A stretch of DNA of 64,000 nt from Palsa-504 sp963790065 (GTDB lineage Bacteria > Actinomycetota > Actinomycetes > Streptosporangiales > Streptosporangiaceae): contig CAWBNK010000006.1 of the NCBI GenBank assembly GCA_963790065.1, positions 1-64,000 of the forward strand, in the 5' to 3' direction. The notes beneath the pieces are model-generated. The model had not been told where the DNA came from. It saw only the letters and a program-made list of their open reading frames with translations, and did no database searches. Every line of letters begins with the position of its first letter. Position 1 is the first letter of the stretch. Both the position numbers and the translations under genes were made by a program. Shown piece after piece: positions 17,903-25,641 of this stretch.

Positions 17903-19132
17903 GTAGCCGCCGGCCGGCTCGGGCAGCCTGCGCAGCGCCTCCAAGGCGATGAAGAGTTCCGCTGACGCCCTGGGGTCCTGCAGCGAGCGGCCGGTCTGAC
18001 GCTCGATCCTGTGCAGCCGGTGGCGCACCGTGTTGGGGTGGCAGTACAGGTGCTTGCCCGCCTCGACCGCGGAGCCCTGGAACGCGAAGAACGCAGCGAG
18101 GGTGTTCAGGAGCATGTCCCGCTCGTCCGGGCTGATGTCCAGCAACGGCCCGAGGATCGTCTTCGTGATCCGGTAGGAGGTCGTCGGGGAGCTGACCACG
18201 AGAACGGGCAGCGGGGCGTCATCGAACACGTTCACTATCGGGTCGCCCGCCGGTGAGCTAGCCAGGGCGATCCGGGCGAGATGCAGCGCCTGCGGTGTGC
18301 GTTCAAGTCCGGTGTACACCGGACTCACCCCGACTCGGGCCACCGCGCCCGCACGCAGGGTCTCCAGCAGCGCCGGGGTATTACGCTGCGATCTCAGCGA
18401 CACGATCCCCACCTGGAACTCGGGCAGCAGCCGCCAGGCCGACCCTATTCCTCGCACATGCAGGCGGGTCTGGACTCGCGGCAGCGCGTGCCGGGCCACC
18501 GCGGGGACCTCCGCGGCCACGACGACGAACACGCCCTGGTACGGAAGCCCCAAGAGATCGGCCGCCTCCCACACAGTTGCCGTATCGGTGATCCGCCCCT
18601 CAAGCAGCGCCTCGACCAGCGCCGATCGTTCTTGGTCCTGACAAAGGAGCTGCTCGGTCAGGGCGTCCCGGTAGGCAGTGGCTAGCTCCGTGATGAACAG
18701 GGTGTTCAACATCCACACCTCGGACGCGATGTCTACCAGTTCGGCGTCAGACACGATCCCGGTCTGATGTGCCTCCTCGACGAGGGTGTCCCACATGAAC
18801 CGGAAGCCGAGCTGGTACGAGCTCTGCACCGCGGCGAGCGGCGCCCCCTGCTCGGCTCGCCGACGGCCGGTTCGCCGCGGCCCAGCCAGGTCGTGCGACC
18901 CTGGGCGGCCGAGATTGCCGAATACGAACGTGAGATTGTCCTGCACCGACTGGTGCAGATCATCGACAGGGATCAGGGAGTCGTCGCCGTAGATGTCACT
19001 CTGCTTGCCGCGAACGTCACTCTGCTCAAGGATGTGTTTCAGCAGCTCGTCGGCAAGCGCAGGCAGCCGGTCGAGTAGCGCCGACGCGACCACGGCGCCT
19101 TGAGGATTTGCGGCATTCGCATCCTGTGTCAC
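17897..19132 (-). CDS. PucR/CdaR-family transcriptional regulator
   Basis: A 411-residue protein whose C-terminus carries the PucR HTH (GKHLYCHPNTVRHRLHRIER). The middle (about 190-300) resembles the GGDEF-like sensory region of this family, and the N-terminal part is a helical RsbRD-like domain. The start is a GTG with GAGG upstream. It lies inside the acyl-CoA cluster, and the 343-base gap between it and dodecin contains copy B of the 52-bp element. It is therefore the natural candidate to recognise that element, though this is inference from position. Confidence 0.88.
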   Translation of the reverse strand: MTQDANAANPQGAVVASALLDRLPALADELLKHILEQSDVRGKQSDIYGDDSLIPVDDLHQSVQDNLTFVFGNLGRPGSHDLAGPRRTGRRRAEQGAPLAAVQSSYQLGFRFMWDTLVEEAHQTGIVSDAELVDIASEVWMLNTLFITELATAYRDALTEQLLCQDQERSALVEALLEGRITDTATVWEAADLLGLPYQGVFVVVAAEVPAVARHALPRVQTRLHVRGIGSAWRLLPEFQVGIVSLRSQRNTPALLETLRAGAVARVGVSPVYTGLERTPQALHLARIALASSPAGDPIVNVFDDAPLPVLVVSSPTTSYRITKTILGPLLDISPDERDMLLNTLAAFFAFQGSAVEAGKHLYCHPNTVRHRLHRIERQTGRSLQDPRASAELFIALEALRRLPEPAGGYA

Positions 19133-19475
19133 CTTCGCCTCGTTTCGGCGGTGGGGAACCCCTCCACCATCGGCGCCATGCCCGACACAGCATCCGCCGC
19201 GGCGGACCCGATCGTGTCGATGCCGGTGCTCATTGCGGTCATTTCGCCGAGCCTAAACCGCGGTCGGCGCTCAGGCATCGGCTCCTCGTCACGAACCCCG
19301 GGCCCGGCGTGATTCCCCGAGCACAGCCGTGGTCGAGCTCGTCCATGCGATTGTGCGGAGGCACCTGAGATCCTCAGCTGTGTTGTCGCGTCACCCATGG
19401 ACGCCTGCCGCGCCTTGGAGCAGGGTCAGTAACGCGTACCGGAACACCGGGCCGCAAGACTGCCAAGGAGAGCCC
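19133..19475. other. Divergent intergenic region with copy B
   Basis: A 343-base gap between the PucR gene and dodecin. It contains the 52-bp element at 19352-19403. A short minus-strand frame (from about 19242, MTAMSTGIDTIG...) ends in a GTGA overlap with the PucR start and might be a leader peptide, but it has no good ribosome binding site. Confidence 0.4.
19352..19403 (+). promoter_or_regulatory. 52-bp repeated element, copy B
   Basis: Exact fit to TTGT-N7-CACC-N17-TTGTC-N12-GAC (TTGT 19352, CACC 19363, TTGTC 19384, GAC 19401). It ends 73 bases before dodecin, which leads the dodecin/enoyl-CoA hydratase operon, and lies upstream of the divergent PucR regulator. Confidence 0.7.
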
Positions 19476-19685
19476 ATGAGTGTCTACCGCGTAACCGAGG
19501 TCATCGGGGTCAGCGAGGAATCCTGGGAGGCCGCTGCACGCGAAGCGGTCAAGACCGCAGGCGCCACCGTTCGCGACCTCCGGGTCGCCGAAGTGATCCG
19601 TGAGGACGTCACGATCGAGAACGGCCAGGTCAAGAACTTCCGGGTCCGGCTGGGCCTCTCGTTCAAGTACGACACTGGCGACTGA
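19476..19685 (+). CDS. Dodecin-family flavin-binding protein
   Basis: A 69-residue protein matching dodecin: VYRVTEVIGVSEESWEAAAR, then AGATVRDLRVAEVIREDV and the C-terminal NFRVRLGLSFKYD. Dodecins form hollow dodecamers that store or buffer flavin (and CoA in some bacteria). It is translated from an ATG after AAGGAG and ends two bases before the enoyl-CoA hydratase start. The pairing with FAD- and CoA-dependent enzymes fits a cofactor-buffer role. Confidence 0.92.
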   Translation: MSVYRVTEVIGVSEESWEAAAREAVKTAGATVRDLRVAEVIREDVTIENGQVKNFRVRLGLSFKYDTGD

Positions 19686-19686
19686 G

Positions 19687-20466
19687 ATGGCCGAGTTCGT
19701 CAGCGTGCACTCCTCCGGCGGGCTGGCGACCATCCGGCTCGACCGGCCGCCGGTGAACGCCCTGAACATCGCGCTGCAGGGTGAGCTACAGGACGCGGCT
19801 ACCAGGGTCAGCGCGGACCCGGACATCCGGGCCGCGGTGATCTACGGCGGCGAGAAGGTGTTCGCGGCCGGAGCGGACGTCAAGGAGATGGCAGGCAGGA
19901 ATTACGCCGAGATGGCGGCCATCAGCCGCAGGCTGCACGCCAGCTTCCGGGCGGTTGCCGCCATCGGCAAGCCGGTGGTCGCCGCGATCACCGGCTTCGC
20001 TCTCGGCGGCGGGCTGGAGCTGGCGCTATGTGCGGATTTCCGGGTCGCCGGCGAAAACGCCAGATTCGGCGTGCCCGAGATCCTGCTCGGCGTCATCCCC
20101 GGGCTGGGCGGCACCCAGCGGCTGCCCAGGCTGATCGGGCCGGCCCGGGCCAAGAACCTCGTCTACACCGGAAGGTTCGTGGACGCCGAGGAAGCCCTGC
20201 GGGTCGGCCTGGTGGACGAGGTCGTACCGGACGCTGACGTGTACCGCGCCGCAACCAGGCTTGCCGGGCAGTTCGTGCCCGGTCCCGCGCTGGCCTTGCG
20301 CGCGGCCAAGGAGGCGATCGACACCGGGCTGGACCTCGGCCTCGACGCCGGGCTAGAGGTCGAGCGTCTGCACTTCGCCGCGCTATTCGCTACCGAGGAC
20401 CAGAAGCTCGGCATGGAGAGTTTCCTGGCCAGCGGGCCTGGCCAGGCGAAGTTCGCGGGCAAGTAG
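19687..20466 (+). CDS. Enoyl-CoA hydratase/isomerase
   Basis: A 259-residue crotonase. It has the oxyanion-hole segments FAAGADVKEMA and ITGFALGGGLELALCADFR, with the two expected acidic residues in GGGLELAL and GVPEILLGVIPGLGGTQRL. The C-terminal helices end KFAGK. It would hydrate 2-enoyl-CoA to (S)-3-hydroxyacyl-CoA, feeding the convergent 3-hydroxyacyl-CoA dehydrogenase. It is co-transcribed with dodecin. Confidence 0.95.
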   Translation: MAEFVSVHSSGGLATIRLDRPPVNALNIALQGELQDAATRVSADPDIRAAVIYGGEKVFAAGADVKEMAGRNYAEMAAISRRLHASFRAVAAIGKPVVAAITGFALGGGLELALCADFRVAGENARFGVPEILLGVIPGLGGTQRLPRLIGPARAKNLVYTGRFVDAEEALRVGLVDEVVPDADVYRAATRLAGQFVPGPALALRAAKEAIDTGLDLGLDAGLEVERLHFAALFATEDQKLGMESFLASGPGQAKFAGK

Positions 20467-20482
20467 GTCCCCGGTCCATGAC

Positions 20483-20522
20483 CGTAGCGCGGCACGCGTT
20501 TCCCGCGGCCGGCGGCGCTACG
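20483..20522. terminator. Bidirectional hairpin between convergent genes
   Basis: Perfect 8-bp arms CGTAGCGC and GCGCTACG flank a GC-rich 24-base loop. It covers the stop of the minus-strand dehydrogenase and lies just after the enoyl-CoA hydratase stop. Confidence 0.42.
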
Positions 20523-21375
20523 TGTCGTACTCGTAGAAACCTCGTCCGGACTTCCGGCCGAGGCGGCCGGCGGCGATCATCCGCTTGAGCAACGGCGGCG
20601 GCGCGTACTCCTCGCGCTTGAACTCCTCATACATCGAGTTGCCGACGGAGTAAACGACGTCGAGGCCGGTCATGTCGGCCAGGGTCAGCGGGCCCATCGG
20701 GTGACCGGTGCCGAGGCGCATGCCATCGTCGATGTCCTCCCGGCTGGCGAAGCCTTCCTCATACATCCGGATGGCAGCCATGAGGTACCCGGTGAGCAGG
20801 AAATTAACGATGAAGCCCGACCGGTCTTTGGTCCGGATGGGGTGCTTACCCAGCTTGTTCGCGAACGCGAACGCGGTGTCCGCCGTCTCCGGGTCGGTGT
20901 CCAGCGCGACCACGATTTCGACCAGCTTCATCACCGGAACTGGCGAGAAGAAATGGACTCCGATGACCCGTCCCGGATGCTGCACTTTGCCCGCCAGCTC
21001 GGCGATCGGGATGGACGAGGTATTGGTGGCGATCACGTTGCCGGGGCTGACCAGTTCGTCGAGTTCCTTTATCAGCGACACCTTGAGATCGAAGATCTCC
21101 GGGATCGCCTCGATCACAATGTCCGTGCTCGCGACGTCTTTCAGATCCGGGGTGAAGGTGATCCGGGCCAGCACCTCGTCGCGCTTGGCCGGGTCAATCT
21201 TGCCGCGTTTGACCGCGCCGGCCAGCGATTTCTCCACCCGCGCCCGGGCGGCATCGAGGAACTGCGGCAGATCGCGGACGACAACGGGCAGGCCGGCGAC
21301 CGCGGACACCTCGGCGATGCCCGCTCCCATGAGTCCGCCACCTACGACGCCGACCGAATTGATTTCTCGCGCCAT
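20518..21375 (-). CDS. 3-hydroxyacyl-CoA (3-hydroxybutyryl-CoA) dehydrogenase
   Basis: A 285-residue NAD-dependent enzyme. It has the N-terminal Rossmann motif VGVVGGGLMGAGIAEV, the catalytic His region GVHFFSPVPVMKLVE, and the 3HCDH C-terminal domain (DRSGFIVNFLLTGYLMAAI, RLGTGHPMGPLTLADMTGLD), ending GRKSGRGFYEY. It would oxidise 3-hydroxyacyl-CoA to 3-ketoacyl-CoA for the thiolase of this island. Copy D of the 52-bp element lies 82 bases before its start, in inverted orientation. Confidence 0.95.
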   Translation of the reverse strand: MAREINSVGVVGGGLMGAGIAEVSAVAGLPVVVRDLPQFLDAARARVEKSLAGAVKRGKIDPAKRDEVLARITFTPDLKDVASTDIVIEAIPEIFDLKVSLIKELDELVSPGNVIATNTSSIPIAELAGKVQHPGRVIGVHFFSPVPVMKLVEIVVALDTDPETADTAFAFANKLGKHPIRTKDRSGFIVNFLLTGYLMAAIRMYEEGFASREDIDDGMRLGTGHPMGPLTLADMTGLDVVYSVGNSMYEEFKREEYAPPPLLKRMIAAGRLGRKSGRGFYEYDT

Positions 21376-21456
21376 GGTTGCGTACCTCCGCTAAATGGGC
21401 CAGATCTGCTGTGGGTCATTTCACATCGAAAGTACCGCTGATCACCTGATAATCCA

Positions 21457-21508
21457 TTGTTCGGTGGCACCGGGGTCAGGTGCGCGGATTGTCCGCGGCT
21501 CCATCGAC
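21457..21508 (+). promoter_or_regulatory. 52-bp repeated element, copy D
   Basis: Exact spacing TTGT-N7-CACC-N17-TTGTC-N12-GAC (TTGT 21457, CACC 21468, TTGTC 21489, GAC 21506). It is the most diverged copy in the variable positions. It lies between the dehydrogenase start and the cydB stop and is inverted relative to the dehydrogenase, so the element need not be a directional promoter. Confidence 0.6.
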
Positions 21509-21542
21509 TTGGCGACGGGCCCAGCGTCCCGCTTCTGTTTCA

Positions 21543-22562
21543 TCAGCCTTTTCCTGTGTGTTGCTCTCCCTCGAGCAGCTGGCGGCCATGCAGCGAGAAC
21601 AGCAGGAGGAAGGACGGGCCGACCAGCAGGGCCGCCGCGACGAAGACGACGACCACCGTGATCAGGATCGAATGCGGTGCCGCCGCGCTGGTGAGTGTGA
21701 GGCCGGTGCCTGGCAGCAGCGCGGGGTACTGGGCCACCCCCCAGCCGGATACCACGGCCGCCACGCCTAGCACCGTCAGCGGGCGCAGGCCTTGCGGGCG
21801 TCCGGTGGCCAGGAAAGCGATGACGGCGACGCCGCAGGCCGCCGAGATGATGACGAGCGGCAGCGCCCGGTGGGTGAGCCCGTGGAACAGCGCCGGGTTC
21901 GAGCTGTGGATCTCCGCCAGCGTCGCCAGTGAGAGCGCTCCCGAGACGGCGCCCGCGATGGCGGCGCGCCGCGCGAAGTACCGCCGGAGCCGGTCATCGG
22001 AGCGGCGGCTCGCTTCCCGGGTCAGGAACACCGCCGCCAGGTAGCCGCAGACCGCGACGAACAACGCCCCGATGAGCATCGAGGTCGGCCCGGTCCACAC
22101 CGCCAGGTCGGTGCGGGTAAGAGTGGCCGGCACCCGGCCTGAGACGATCGCGCCGATCACCGTGCCCATGAAGAACGGGACGATGAGCGAGGAGAACGCG
22201 AACGCGGCGCCGAACAGCCGCTGCCAGCCTAGCGGCTCGACTTCCTTGCGGAACGCGAAGCCCGATCCGCGGAGCACGATCCCGAACGCGGCCAGCCACA
22301 GCGGCAGCGCCGCCGCGGTCATCACGGCCGCGAACGCGGCCGGGAACGCGGTCCAGAAGATGACCAGGATGAAGATGAGCCAGACGTGGTTGGCCTCCCA
22401 CACCGGGGTGATGGTGTCGTCGATCAGCTGCCGGGCCGCCCGGCCGCGGTGGTATCCGCCGGCCAGCAGGTCCCACAGGCCGCCGCCGAAGTCCGCGCCG
22501 CCCAGCGCCGCATACAAGGTCAGCCCGGCCAGCAAGGTCCCGCCGACCACATCGACGATCAC
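21543..22562 (-). CDS. cydB: Cytochrome bd-type oxidase subunit II
   Basis: A 339-residue membrane protein with about eight hydrophobic helices. It begins VVGGTLLAGLTLYAALGGADFGGG and contains TPVWEANHVWLIFILVIFWT, the signature of CydB/CioB. It forms the quinol oxidase with the upstream subunit I, reducing oxygen to water without proton pumping. Its ATG overlaps the cydA stop by four bases. Confidence 0.95.
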   Translation of the reverse strand: MIVDVVGGTLLAGLTLYAALGGADFGGGLWDLLAGGYHRGRAARQLIDDTITPVWEANHVWLIFILVIFWTAFPAAFAAVMTAAALPLWLAAFGIVLRGSGFAFRKEVEPLGWQRLFGAAFAFSSLIVPFFMGTVIGAIVSGRVPATLTRTDLAVWTGPTSMLIGALFVAVCGYLAAVFLTREASRRSDDRLRRYFARRAAIAGAVSGALSLATLAEIHSSNPALFHGLTHRALPLVIISAACGVAVIAFLATGRPQGLRPLTVLGVAAVVSGWGVAQYPALLPGTGLTLTSAAAPHSILITVVVVFVAAALLVGPSFLLLFSLHGRQLLEGEQHTGKG

Positions 22563-23959
22563 GCCGGCTCCCGGCGCTCAGCGGGCGGCCCGTAGGGAAC
22601 GCCCGCCTCGGGTTCGGCCGCAGAGCCGCGCCGCCAGCGGCGCGCCAGCATCCGCAAGATGAGCAGCGTCACCACCCCGAGCACGGCGTACAGGATGATC
22701 ACGGCGGTCAGGCTGTCGATGACGCCGCCGTTGGTGGTGGCTGCCTGGGAGGTGGTCATGAGCTGGTACACGACCCACGGCTGGCGGCCGACTTCGGTGA
22801 CGATCCAGCCGCATTCCATCGCTATGAGCGCGGCGGGGCCGCAGGCGATGGCGAGCCACCAGAACCAGGCCTGCCGGGGCAGGCCGTGGCGGCGCCGCCA
22901 GGTCCACAGCGCCCACGCCCCCGCCGCCAGGAGCAGGAACGCCAGCCCGACCATGGCGTCGAAGGACAGGTGGATCAAGGTGATCGCGGGCGGCCGGGCG
23001 GCGGGTGCGACCGAGTTCAGGCCGGTGACCTTGGTGGCGGGCCTGAAGCCGACCAGCAGCGAGTCGGCGTACGGGATCCGCAGCCCGAAGTAGACCTTCC
23101 CGTTGACGTAAAAGCCGCCGAGGTACTCCGGCACGTCGCGGCCGGTCCGGGTGACGTACTCGATCGCGGCGAACTTGACCGGCTGCTGGGCGGCGATGGC
23201 CCGGGCGGCCGTATCGCCGACGAAGATCTGGATGGGCGTCAGGATCGCGGCGATGGTGAACGGGATGCCGAACCCGAGCCGGTGGTAGCGGTCCCGGCGG
23301 CCCCGCAAGATCCCGGCCGCGTACACCGACGCGATCAGGAAGCCGGTCACCAGGTAGGCGGCCAGGATCATGTGCGGGGTCTCATACAGCGAGGCCCGGT
23401 TGAAGAACACCTGCCACGGATCGACGGCCACCACCTTCCCGTGGCTCAAGATGAACCCGCCCGGTGAGTTCATCCACGAGTTCGCCGCCATCACCGCCAC
23501 CGCGCCGCCCAGGCCGGTAATCGCGATCGGCATCCCCGTCCAGAAGTGCGCCCAGCCGGGCAGCCGCTGCCAGCCGTACAGGTAGATACCGGTGAAGATG
23601 GCCTCGAGGAAGAAGAAGATCCCCTCGAACCCGAACGGCACCCCCAGCACCGCCCCGTAGGTCCGCATCAGTCCCGGCCAGAGCAGCCCCATCTCGAACG
23701 ACAGCACGGTCCCCGTGACCGCGCCGACCGCGACCAGGACGCCCATGACCTGCGACCACCGGCGGGCCAGCAGCATCGCCACGTCATCGGACCGGCTCAG
23801 ACCGCGGAACTCGGCCACCAGCACCACGGTCGGGAACGCGATCCCGAAACAAGCCAGGATGATGTGGAACCCCAGCGTCGTCGCCATCTGAGCACGCGCC
23901 GGAACAACCTGGCCCCCCGCACCGCCGGCTGCCACGGTCAGCACCTGCATTGCGTGCAT
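22559..23959 (-). CDS. cydA: Cytochrome bd-type oxidase subunit I
   Basis: A 466-residue membrane subunit binding hemes b and d. It shows the N-terminal histidine ligand region TTLGFHIILACFGIAFP, the quinol/heme segment FGFEGIFFFLEAIFTGIYLY, the Q-loop, and the conserved GRQPWVVYQLMTT. The Q-loop seems short and the sequence closer to cyanide-insensitive (CioA-type) oxidases. It lies 12 bases after ndh and overlaps cydB, giving an ndh-cydA-cydB unit. Confidence 0.95.
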   Translation of the reverse strand: MHAMQVLTVAAGGAGGQVVPARAQMATTLGFHIILACFGIAFPTVVLVAEFRGLSRSDDVAMLLARRWSQVMGVLVAVGAVTGTVLSFEMGLLWPGLMRTYGAVLGVPFGFEGIFFFLEAIFTGIYLYGWQRLPGWAHFWTGMPIAITGLGGAVAVMAANSWMNSPGGFILSHGKVVAVDPWQVFFNRASLYETPHMILAAYLVTGFLIASVYAAGILRGRRDRYHRLGFGIPFTIAAILTPIQIFVGDTAARAIAAQQPVKFAAIEYVTRTGRDVPEYLGGFYVNGKVYFGLRIPYADSLLVGFRPATKVTGLNSVAPAARPPAITLIHLSFDAMVGLAFLLLAAGAWALWTWRRRHGLPRQAWFWWLAIACGPAALIAMECGWIVTEVGRQPWVVYQLMTTSQAATTNGGVIDSLTAVIILYAVLGVVTLLILRMLARRWRRGSAAEPEAGVPYGPPAERREPA

Positions 23960-23971
23960 CGCGATACCTAA

Positions 23972-25321
23972 CTACTTCGACCTGGCCCCGGCCCGCGCCT
24001 GCTCGAAGGTGATAATCCGCTGCGGGTAGTTCTTGGTGAACACCAGCGACCGCTGCCACACGAGCAGGGTGCTGAGCCGGTTGCCCCAGCCGATCAGGTA
24101 GAGCACGTGGATGAAACCCCACATCAGGTACCCCATGGAACCGGTGAACCGGATGCCGAACGCGTCGGCCACGGCCGCCCGGTACCCGATGGTGGCCATG
24201 CTGCCCTTGTCGAAGTACTCGAACGGCGGCACGTTCGCGTCCCCGTCGAGCCGGGCCCTGATCACCTTGCCGACGTAGCGTCCCTCCTGGATCGCGGGCT
24301 GGGCCACGCCAGGCAGCTTGTTCAGCGACACCATGTCGCCGATCGCGAACACCTCGGGATGGCCGGGCAGCGTGCAGTCGGGCAGCACCATGACCCGCCC
24401 GGCGCGGTCGGTTTCCGCGCCGGTCGCCTCGGCGAGCATGCTGGCCAGCGGCGATGCCTGAACCCCGGCCGCCCAGATCTTGGTGCGGGCATTGATTTTC
24501 TCAAGCCCGGCGGCGCTCTTCACCGTGATGCTGTCGGCGTCCATGTCGGTGGCCGTGGTATCCGTCCGCACCTCGACGCCCGCCTTGACCAGATGCTCAC
24601 GTGCGTAGCGCTGCAGCTTCGGATGGAACGGCCCGAGGACCGCCGGGCCGGCCTCGACCAGGATGACCCGGATCTCCTGGGCGGTATCCACCCAGCGGTA
24701 CTCGCGCGGCAGCACCTTCTTCGCGAGCTCGGCCACCTGGCCGACCAATTCCACCCCGGTTGGGCCGGCACCGACCACGACGAATGTCAGCAATGCCTTA
24801 CGTAGCGATGGATCCGGGACCGTCTCGGCCAGCTCGAACGCGGACAGGATGTGACTGCGCAGCCTGCGCGCGTCTTCAAGAGTCTTCATCCCCGGCGCGA
24901 AGCCGGCCCAGTGGTCGTTGCCGAAGTACGCATGCGTGGCGCCGCCCGCCACGACCAGCGTGTCGTAGCGCCGGTGCAGCTTGCGACCGTCCGGCGTCAC
25001 CCCATAAACGAAATGCTGGTCCAGGTCGAAGTGCGTGACATCGGCCAGAACGGTCCTGACGTTGCGCTGATCCTTGATCACCCGGCGCAGCGGCGGCGCG
25101 ATCAGGCCCTCGCTCAGCAACCCGGCGGCCACCTGGTATAGCAGCGGCTGGAACAGATGGTGGTTGGCCCGGTCCGCAATGGTCACGTCGACGTCGGCGT
25201 GAGCCAGTGACCTGGCCACGTTCACACCGCCGAACCCGCCGCCCACCACGAGCACCTGATGCCGTCCGCTTGTCTCGCGGGCCAGAGCAGAGCCGCTGGC
25301 TTGATCCGCCGAAACGTTCAT
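23972..25321 (-). CDS. ndh: Type II NADH dehydrogenase
   Basis: A 449-residue peripheral flavoprotein that oxidises NADH and reduces quinone without proton pumping. Two Rossmann motifs are visible, QVLVVGGGFGGVNVAR (FAD) and FVVVGAGPTGVELVGQVAEL (NADH), plus the quinone-site region HHLFQPLLYQVAAGLLSEGLIAPP split over two segments, VFAIGD and a C-terminal amphipathic membrane anchor (MGYLMWGFIHVLYLIGWGNR). A GGAGG precedes the start. With CydAB it makes a minimal non-pumping NADH-to-oxygen chain. Confidence 0.95.
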   Translation of the reverse strand: MNVSADQASGSALARETSGRHQVLVVGGGFGGVNVARSLAHADVDVTIADRANHHLFQPLLYQVAAGLLSEGLIAPPLRRVIKDQRNVRTVLADVTHFDLDQHFVYGVTPDGRKLHRRYDTLVVAGGATHAYFGNDHWAGFAPGMKTLEDARRLRSHILSAFELAETVPDPSLRKALLTFVVVGAGPTGVELVGQVAELAKKVLPREYRWVDTAQEIRVILVEAGPAVLGPFHPKLQRYAREHLVKAGVEVRTDTTATDMDADSITVKSAAGLEKINARTKIWAAGVQASPLASMLAEATGAETDRAGRVMVLPDCTLPGHPEVFAIGDMVSLNKLPGVAQPAIQEGRYVGKVIRARLDGDANVPPFEYFDKGSMATIGYRAAVADAFGIRFTGSMGYLMWGFIHVLYLIGWGNRLSTLLVWQRSLVFTKNYPQRIITFEQARAGARSK

Positions 25322-25641
25322 TCCGCCTCCAACCCCTAGTGGCGGTCTTGAGCGTAGGCTCCGCGACCGCCCCCGCCATTAGCCTCGCGGACCGTGTTGC
25401 GCCCCTGGCGTTAGTCCTGCGGACACCCGCGATCGGGACGGTGACCACGTTGTGCGCAGCCACCGCGTTCTCGCCATCGGGTTGTCGCGCCAGCTATCGA
25501 CGGTGCGCCCCAGGCGGAGCAGGTTGGGTGACGTATCCCATAGGAACGGCGGCTCGTACCTGATCGATGGGGCGAACCAGCCGACTGGCCACCGGAGGCA
25601 GCTCGTGGCAATTTCACGGCCGGAGCGGAACGGACAAGCTC
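25322..25641. other. Divergent intergenic region with copy C
   Basis: A 320-base gap between ndh and the thiolase. Its main feature is the 52-bp element at 25450-25501. I see no supported gene. Confidence 0.5.
25450..25501 (+). promoter_or_regulatory. 52-bp repeated element, copy C
   Basis: Exact fit (TTGT 25450, CACC 25461, TTGTC 25482, GAC 25499). It is closest to copy A: both read TTGTCGC.CCAGCTATCGAC. It lies between ndh and the thiolase, 141 bases ahead of the latter. Confidence 0.7.

Noticed and set aside
19129..19242. Possible leader peptide ending in a GTGA overlap with the PucR start
   Set aside because: The overlap is suggestive, but no ribosome binding site is seen and the peptide has no clear pattern; kept only as a remark.
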